The notes under the pieces: model-generated
Databases searched by the model: none
Told to the model about the DNA's origin: nothing
Seen by the model: only the letters and a program-made list of their open reading frames with translations
Position numbers and translations under genes: made by a program
DNA from: Bacteroidales bacterium
GTDB lineage: Bacteria > Bacteroidota > Bacteroidia > Bacteroidales > UBA932
NCBI GenBank assembly: GCA_017478685.1
Contig: JAFVDC010000007.1
Location: forward strand, 1-12,229
Length of the DNA stretch: 12,229 nt
Direction of reading: 5' to 3'
Part shown: positions 7,742 through 12,229 of the stretch, piece by piece
Position numbering within the stretch: the first letter of the stretch is position 1
Layout of the letters: each line of letters starts with the position of its first letter

Positions 7742-7837
7742 TTTCTACTTTCATTGGTTCAGGGGAAGCGTTTACAAGAACCGGTTCCACAGGAAAAAGT
7801 TCAACTCTGAAGCACTGGGGCTCCGAATAGTCTTCTT

Positions 7838-9094
7838 TCATCGGGACTTGTTATTTAGGTATGTTCTCAAATCACTCCAAGTGTAATATGGCCCCGTGAA
7901 TGGTTCCAGGCCGGATATAAGGGTTTCTTTCTCATTCAGGAGCAGTTTGACAAGGATTTTCTCACTGCCGTTACTGTAAAACACCATCTGGAGGTTGGAG
8001 GCCATGGGGATGCGTTCAAAGCTCGGCCACTCTCTCCAGGCCCCGTCCATCGGGACCACAGCCGTGTAGCCTTCCAAGCCGATGAGGGACAGCAGGGGGA
8101 CCAGGCCGTTGTCATGGCCAAAGCGAAGGTCTGCCGCCACATCCGAGCCCGCTACTGCGGAAGTCGCCTGGTCCACAATGTGCCCCAGAAGGCCTTTTGC
8201 CTGAAACACAACCGAGTCATGGAACTCCATGCTGGGGCCGAGTTCTCCGTAAACGACGTCGGAATAAACGCTCCACTGTGCAAACAGCTCCTCCGGGGTA
8301 AAGAAGGAGAAAAGGCTGCTGTCGACCGGAAAATCCAGATCTTCCTCCTGGCAGCCGTAGATATAGATGCCTTTAAGCACCACCTGAATGCTGTCCGGCT
8401 TATAGCCGTCACGGAACAGCCTGCCCTGCATGGCGGAAGGCTCTATCCTTGCCTCCCTCCACTCCCTCTGCAAGGCGGAAACCTTGTCAAAACGTGCCTG
8501 CTGGTCTTCGCTTTCCTGACAGAGAAGGTCATAATACTGCCTCCCGAAATCTGTTGTCACTGTCCGTGCCGATGCACCAAGGCCTTCAAGGAAGGCGCGC
8601 ATACTGGCCTGGCAGCGGGGGTAATGCGTAGCCACAGCCCTGACGCTGTCACGTCCCTCAAAAACCTCCGGGAAACGCGCAGCCATCCGCGTACCTATTC
8701 CATTGTGCTCCCATTTTCCACGGGCGGCAAGGTCTCCCACCTTACCCTCATGGGCATTATAAACCTCCAGCATACGGGACAGCACTTGCTCTCCACGCTC
8801 TGTAAGCATGCCCAGGGATGCCGCTTTCTCCAGCTCGTGGGGATAACACTTCCGGAGCATCTTTGGGGTGTGATACCGGGACCCGTGACGGCCGTAATGG
8901 CTGATATAAAAGGGCTTGTAACCATCCGGAGCAGGCGTATCAACCACCTTAAACGCCTCATAGGAATGATAGCATCCACCGGCGCGGGACGGCATTTCAG
9001 AGACGGCCTGTCTCAGCACTTCTTCCGAAGATGGTCCCCTCCCGCAGGCAAAGACGGCAAGAAGGGTGACCAGAACAATAGCAAACCGTCTCAT
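7838..9094 (-). CDS. Histidine-type acid phosphatase (phytase/glucose-1-phosphatase type)
   Basis: This is a histidine phosphatase of the branch that includes AppA phytase, glucose-1-phosphatase and MINPP. It removes phosphate from small esters through a phosphohistidine intermediate, here outside the cytoplasm. It is 418 residues, normal for the branch. The signal MRRFAIVLVTLLAVFAC has a lipobox ending at Cys17. The catalytic RHGSR lies at 69-73 in ISHYGRHGSRYH, with His70 as the nucleophile. The proton-donor pair His327-Asp328 is in LRFGHDNGLVPL. HD, rather than the HAE of MINPP-type enzymes, argues against a strict MINPP assignment, so inositol phosphate is only one possible substrate. Its ATG overlaps the stop of the GLUG gene by 4 bp (9091-9094), so the two are probably translationally coupled. 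The longest open frame on the opposite strand here (8114-9115) is a shadow of this gene. Confidence 0.9.
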   Translation of the reverse strand: MRRFAIVLVTLLAVFACGRGPSSEEVLRQAVSEMPSRAGGCYHSYEAFKVVDTPAPDGYKPFYISHYGRHGSRYHTPKMLRKCYPHELEKAASLGMLTERGEQVLSRMLEVYNAHEGKVGDLAARGKWEHNGIGTRMAARFPEVFEGRDSVRAVATHYPRCQASMRAFLEGLGASARTVTTDFGRQYYDLLCQESEDQQARFDKVSALQREWREARIEPSAMQGRLFRDGYKPDSIQVVLKGIYIYGCQEEDLDFPVDSSLFSFFTPEELFAQWSVYSDVVYGELGPSMEFHDSVVFQAKGLLGHIVDQATSAVAGSDVAADLRFGHDNGLVPLLSLIGLEGYTAVVPMDGAWREWPSFERIPMASNLQMVFYSNGSEKILVKLLLNEKETLISGLEPFTGPYYTWSDLRTYLNNKSR

Positions 9095-11598
9095 TGTTCA
9101 AGCCATTTTAACTGAGGATAATCCCCGCTCAAATCCCAAACACCTGTATCCCAGCCCGCTTCTGCGGCTTTCGCGCTACAGCTTACACCGGAATCGGCAC
9201 GCTTACCGTCGTAACGCTGGGTATTTGCCGTTGTGCAATCAGGATCATTCCCGGGAGTACGTGCGGCCGAGGCCTTTGTGTAGGAAAGGTCGTTACGGTA
9301 CCAGCAATTGGTAACTGATGTGCTTCCGGCACCGCCGTTTGGATGAATCTGGCCAATTATCACGCCGTCAGTCTGCGTGCTGGTGTTAATTGTAATGCTG
9401 TTGTTCCAGGCAAGGAGCCCCGTAACATCCCAAACGGCGTCTCCCTTGTCAGAGCCGCCGATAAGGCCGCCAAGGGCATTATTGCTGCCATTATGGGTGT
9501 TTCCCACATCCATGACGGAGTAGGAGTTGCTCACCTTCACCGTGACGGCCGCGGAAATGTATCCTATCAAACCGCCGTAGTAGCCGTCATAAACGGTAAG
9601 TGTTCCTGCGGAATAGCAGTTTTCCAACGTAAGGTCATGGCCGCACTGGCCCACAAGACCTCCAAGCTGGGACATTCCGTTAACGGTTCCCCCGTTGTAA
9701 TAGGACTCCTGGACGGTAATGGCTCCGGCCGATCCCCCTACGAGGCCGCCCAAAGCTTTCTGCCTGTTATTTGTGTAAGAAATGGAGACTGATGAAGCAG
9801 ACTGTTTGATGCTGCCGTTAAGTTTTCCGGCAATTCCACCCACGAAAGCCTGCGGATTCTGCCCCGGAGTAGCCGGGGTCTTAAGGTCACCGGAAGCCTT
9901 ACAGCCAGTTATCTCTATCACACCTCCCGATTCGCCTATAATTCCGCCAATTGACGAAAGTCCAAAGAGGGAGCCACCTGTAACAGTACATCCTTCTATG
10001 CTTGTTCCCGTTCCAGCAGAGTTACGGCCAACGATTCCTCCCAAATGTTTACTCTCCGATGCGGTTATGGAGAAGTCCGTCACCGTGCATTCCTTTATCA
10101 ACCTTGTTGAGCCCCCGGTAGTAACGCCCACAATGCCGCCAAACCTGGTGGCCGGAGATGAGCCCGTGATTGTAAGTCCTGTCACATTGCAGCCGGAGAC
10201 TGTGGTATTGTCTGCTATACGGCCTGCTATTGCCCCTGTTCCCTGGTCATTGTTGTCCTGTCCCTGGGTTACAGTAAGCGTGACATTATTTACATCCACA
10301 TTGTCTATGGTACTGTTTATGGCATAATATGAGACAGTTGCCACACCGTTTTTGGAACTGCTCTGGACATCGTTTGAAAGGGTTACAGTATCAAAGACAA
10401 GGTCCTTGACCGTACATCCGTCCATATATCCGAAGAAACTGGCGCCGGTGGCCGCGCTTGAGAAGTTACTCAAAGTATGGCCATCACCGTCAAAACAGAA
10501 TTTATAAGCATTTGAACTGCCGGTATTCACCATTGACCATTCGCCAACGCTGATATCTTCAATCAGCTTGAAATAAACAACTGCATCGCCTGACGGGACG
10601 AATCCGCTTGAAGACATTTTGGAATAGTGGATATTCTGAAGGTGCTCCAGCGTCTTTATCTCATAAGGGTCTGAATATGTGCCAGTTCCGCGCCAGAAGA
10701 GGGGTTCCTGGAGGTCCTGCGCATCAAGGCCGATTACCGTAACAACACCGCCACCAATCTGAAGGCCGCCTTCTGGGACAGTCTTGACTATCTGCTCCTC
10801 CTGCCCGCCGGGCCCGCCAAGGGTAACGGTGTACTCAGAGCCCTCCTGGAGGATAACCGGCACCGCAGAGACCATCATGTAGGCCGATACCTGTCTGGAG
10901 TCATCGGCCAGAGTAAGGTCTTCAAGGTCCAGGGAAAGCGTGGCGGCTTTGGGGCCATCGGCTTTGTTGGTAGTGGGGAAAATGGCCTCAGGCACCGTCA
11001 GGGACAGTTTCTCAAGGCTTTCAAACCTCTCCGGAAGGACAAAGGAGAATTTCACCACGCCATTCTCCGAGAAGCCGTCTCCGCCGAATATGAGGGAAGA
11101 GTAGGATGCGAGCCCTTTGAGCCTGGCTTCCCAGAAAAGGTGGGAAGTGGTGCCGTTGCCGCTCTGCTTCTGGCCAGTGTAGCTGCGGTTTTCCCAATCG
11201 GCCTCAGACTCGTAAGTTCCGGGATACAGCACGGTGAAACTGCTGCCGTTCACGGGGTTACCCTTGAAACCGGCCCTGGAAGGAGTCATTCCCTCCTCCA
11301 CAATATCAAACTTCTCTGCACTTGTGCCGATAATCCTGAGGCAGTCTCCGGCCTCCCACGCCAGTGCCAGCCCGGGGGCGTCGGAAGCCTCCAGGGAGAC
11401 TTTTGTCTGGACCGCGGAAGGAATCTCCGCGCTGATAAGGCCCGGGGCCGATGTATCTTCTATCTGCGGCAGTCCCGGCTCCTCTTCCGGCTCCTGAACC
11501 TCTTCCTCCGGCTCATTCACCGGCGGCAACTCCTGGCATGACCACAAAACCGCTGCCGCCGCTATCCACCAAACTAATACTCTTAATCTCATATTCAT
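9091..11598 (-). CDS. Large surface lipoprotein with fimbrillin-like domain and GLUG repeats
   Basis: The product is 835 residues. The signal MNMRLRVLVWWIAAAAVLWSC has the lipidated Cys21. Next comes a Pro/Glu-rich tether at about 28-48 (NEPEEEVQEPEEEPG), which would lift the protein off the membrane and fits surface export. Residues about 55-290 look like a fimbrillin-like domain (ALAWEAGDCLRI, FTVLYPGTY). Residues about 300-400 start a beta-helix (GTGTYSDPYEIKTLEHLQNI). From about 455 to 750, GG[IL]xG cores recur every 25-35 residues, the signature of GLUG repeats (PF07581) known from bacterial adhesins and proteases. A C-terminal segment ends in WDLSGDYPQLKWLEQ. I see no catalytic motif, so binding to a glycan, surface or substrate is the likely role. 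It is the first gene of the operon. The start could also be the ATG at 11592, which keeps the whole signal peptide. Confidence 0.88.
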   Translation of the reverse strand: MNMRLRVLVWWIAAAAVLWSCQELPPVNEPEEEVQEPEEEPGLPQIEDTSAPGLISAEIPSAVQTKVSLEASDAPGLALAWEAGDCLRIIGTSAEKFDIVEEGMTPSRAGFKGNPVNGSSFTVLYPGTYESEADWENRSYTGQKQSGNGTTSHLFWEARLKGLASYSSLIFGGDGFSENGVVKFSFVLPERFESLEKLSLTVPEAIFPTTNKADGPKAATLSLDLEDLTLADDSRQVSAYMMVSAVPVILQEGSEYTVTLGGPGGQEEQIVKTVPEGGLQIGGGVVTVIGLDAQDLQEPLFWRGTGTYSDPYEIKTLEHLQNIHYSKMSSSGFVPSGDAVVYFKLIEDISVGEWSMVNTGSSNAYKFCFDGDGHTLSNFSSAATGASFFGYMDGCTVKDLVFDTVTLSNDVQSSSKNGVATVSYYAINSTIDNVDVNNVTLTVTQGQDNNDQGTGAIAGRIADNTTVSGCNVTGLTITGSSPATRFGGIVGVTTGGSTRLIKECTVTDFSITASESKHLGGIVGRNSAGTGTSIEGCTVTGGSLFGLSSIGGIIGESGGVIEITGCKASGDLKTPATPGQNPQAFVGGIAGKLNGSIKQSASSVSISYTNNRQKALGGLVGGSAGAITVQESYYNGGTVNGMSQLGGLVGQCGHDLTLENCYSAGTLTVYDGYYGGLIGYISAAVTVKVSNSYSVMDVGNTHNGSNNALGGLIGGSDKGDAVWDVTGLLAWNNSITINTSTQTDGVIIGQIHPNGGAGSTSVTNCWYRNDLSYTKASAARTPGNDPDCTTANTQRYDGKRADSGVSCSAKAAEAGWDTGVWDLSGDYPQLKWLEQ
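9352..10236 (-). repeat. GLUG repeat array inside the surface lipoprotein gene
   Basis: This covers residues 455-749 of the 835-residue protein. Cores seen: GAIAG 455, GGIVG 487, GGIVG 520, GGIIG 551, GGIAG 587, GGLVG 617, GGLVG 646, GGLIG 675, GGLIG 710 and a weaker GVIIG near 745. Each is usually followed by a polar turn and a beta-strand such as ENCYSAGTLT. The repeats differ enough at the DNA level that they are not a simple tandem repeat. Confidence 0.8.
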
Positions 11599-11603
11599 TG
11601 CAC

Positions 11604-11640
11604 AAAAAAGCGATAAACAAAAACATCTGTTTACCGCTTT
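11604..11640 (-). terminator. Rho-independent terminator after dinD
   Basis: On the minus strand a 13-bp stem, with arms at 11628-11640 and 11607-11619 and one G-T pair, encloses an 8-nt loop and runs into six T's (11609-11604). It lies 24 nt after the dinD stop. The T-tract ends 5 nt before the ATG of the GLUG lipoprotein gene at 11598, so it also occupies the leader region of that operon. Confidence 0.8.
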
Positions 11641-11656
11641 ACATGCATCAAAATCA
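11618..11656 (-). promoter_or_regulatory. Possible weak promoter for the six-gene operon
   Basis: Two minus-strand octamers resemble TAnnTTTG with one mismatch each: TGATTTTG at 11656-11649 and TGTTTTTG at 11625-11618. The TTTG ending the first is 23 nt from the second, slightly longer than the usual -33 to -7 spacing. If the second is the -7 element, it lies in the loop region of the terminator hairpin, and the mRNA would start about 10-15 nt before the ATG. This is tentative. Confidence 0.2.
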
Positions 11657-11663
11657 CCGGCAT

Positions 11664-12229
11664 TTAGCTTTCTTTGATTTGTTTATTCTGTTTGGATTCA
11701 ACTTCCTTAATACTTTCAACAGAAGGAAGATCCTCAGGCATGGTACCGCCAATGTCTTCTATGGCTTTTCTAACCTTTCTCCCAACTTCATAATGAGCCA
11801 TGTTTGCATTTGACTTCCCTTTTATATTCTCTTTCCTAATCTTTTCTTCTGCCTGTGTGGCCCTGAAAAGGTTGGCGGCAAGCTCTGTGCTTCCCATATG
11901 GTCCAGAATATTTTGTCCTTTCTTCAATCCCTTCTTTTTGTGGATTCCCTGCGCAGTCAGGCCATTATACAGTCCTTTATATCCGAAGTTTTGGAATACT
12001 GCATAATCCAGTGGCGTAACTACACCGGCATTATGCGCAGCATCAGCCAGCTGGGAATTATGCTTTCGCAATTCTTCCCTTAGGAACAGGCGCTTGCTCT
12101 CCTCGGATGTCAAAGCCTGGTACTCTTCCATCTGCTGGATTTCGGCGTACCTGGTCTGGATGGCAAAGTAAGTTTGGGCCTGGGCTATCTCCGGCTTACG
12201 GGGGTCTCCGTTTTGGGCGACCAGATAAC
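11664..12229 (-). CDS. dinD: DinD-like DNA-damage-inducible protein, 5' end cut by the window edge
   Basis: The C-terminal 187 residues are present, and the frame is open through the right edge (first full codon at 12227). The sequence closely follows E. coli DinD as I recall it: YLVAQNGDP, QTYFAIQTR, ESKRLFLREELRKHN, FQNFGYKGLYNGL, KKGLKKGQNILDHMGSTELA and ANLFRATQAEEK, ending with VGRKVRKAIEDIGGTMPEDL. E. coli DinD has about 274 residues, so roughly 85-90 N-terminal residues, including most of the BRO-N-like DNA-binding domain, should lie outside. An internal ATG at 12131 is not the real start, because conserved family sequence precedes it. In E. coli the gene is under LexA control and the protein is reported to restrain RecA strand exchange; whether that applies here is inference. 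It has its own terminator and appears separate from the downstream operon. Confidence 0.9.
   Translation of the reverse strand, partial: YLVAQNGDPRKPEIAQAQTYFAIQTRYAEIQQMEEYQALTSEESKRLFLREELRKHNSQLADAAHNAGVVTPLDYAVFQNFGYKGLYNGLTAQGIHKKKGLKKGQNILDHMGSTELAANLFRATQAEEKIRKENIKGKSNANMAHYEVGRKVRKAIEDIGGTMPEDLPSVESIKEVESKQNKQIKES

Noticed and set aside
8114..9115. 333-codon open frame on the plus strand
   Set aside because: It lies opposite the phosphatase gene, which has complete catalytic motifs and a lipoprotein signal. The plus-strand translation has no recognisable domain and is rich in Cys, His and Arg, as antisense shadows are.
9352..10236. CRISPR or DNA tandem repeat
   Set aside because: The periodicity is at the protein level (GLUG cores) with diverged DNA, and there are no identical repeat units or spacers.

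Overview
The window looks like chromosomal DNA from a Bacteroidota bacterium, most likely order Bacteroidales. The evidence is the TAnnTTTG-type promoter elements, an S16 ribosomal protein with a long Ala/Lys/Glu-rich tail, many lipoproteins, fimbrillin-like N-terminal domains, GH3/GH43 exo-glycosidases, and genes joined by 4-bp ATGA overlaps. I cannot name the genus with confidence.

Layout. Positions 1-507 (minus) hold the 5' part of rpsP, running off the left edge. Divergent from it, 648-1911 (plus) holds two genes 4 nt apart: a small outer-membrane beta-barrel protein and a lipoprotein of unknown function. A promoter of the Bacteroidales type then drives a tRNA-Leu(GAG) at 1974-2056. A perfect 40-bp palindrome at 2054-2093 follows, and probably terminates both the tRNA and the operon that converges on it.

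From 11598 down to 2105 (minus), six genes fill about 9.5 kb with very little spacing. In transcription order they are: a lipoprotein with GLUG repeats, a histidine-type acid phosphatase, a lipoprotein fusing a fimbrillin-like domain to an endonuclease/exonuclease/phosphatase (EEP) domain, an SGNH/GDSL esterase, a GH3 glycosidase and a GH43 glycosidase. Three of the five junctions are ATGA overlaps, one is a 26-nt gap and one is a 96-nt gap. All six proteins have an export signal and at least five look like lipoproteins. No SusC/SusD pair, sensor or sigma factor lies in the window. The set reads as a cell-envelope degradation cassette. It pairs a phosphodiesterase-like enzyme, a phosphomonoesterase, a carbohydrate esterase and two exo-glycosidases with a large surface repeat protein. 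A phosphate-bearing, acylated glycan is a reasonable guess at the substrate, but the sequence does not prove it.

At the right edge (11664-12229, minus) lies the C-terminal part of a DinD-like DNA-damage-inducible protein. Its transcription terminator ends only 5 nt before the start codon of the GLUG lipoprotein, which raises the question of how the operon is expressed.

I saw no CRISPR array, insertion sequence or phage gene. No gene-free stretch exceeds 300 bases.
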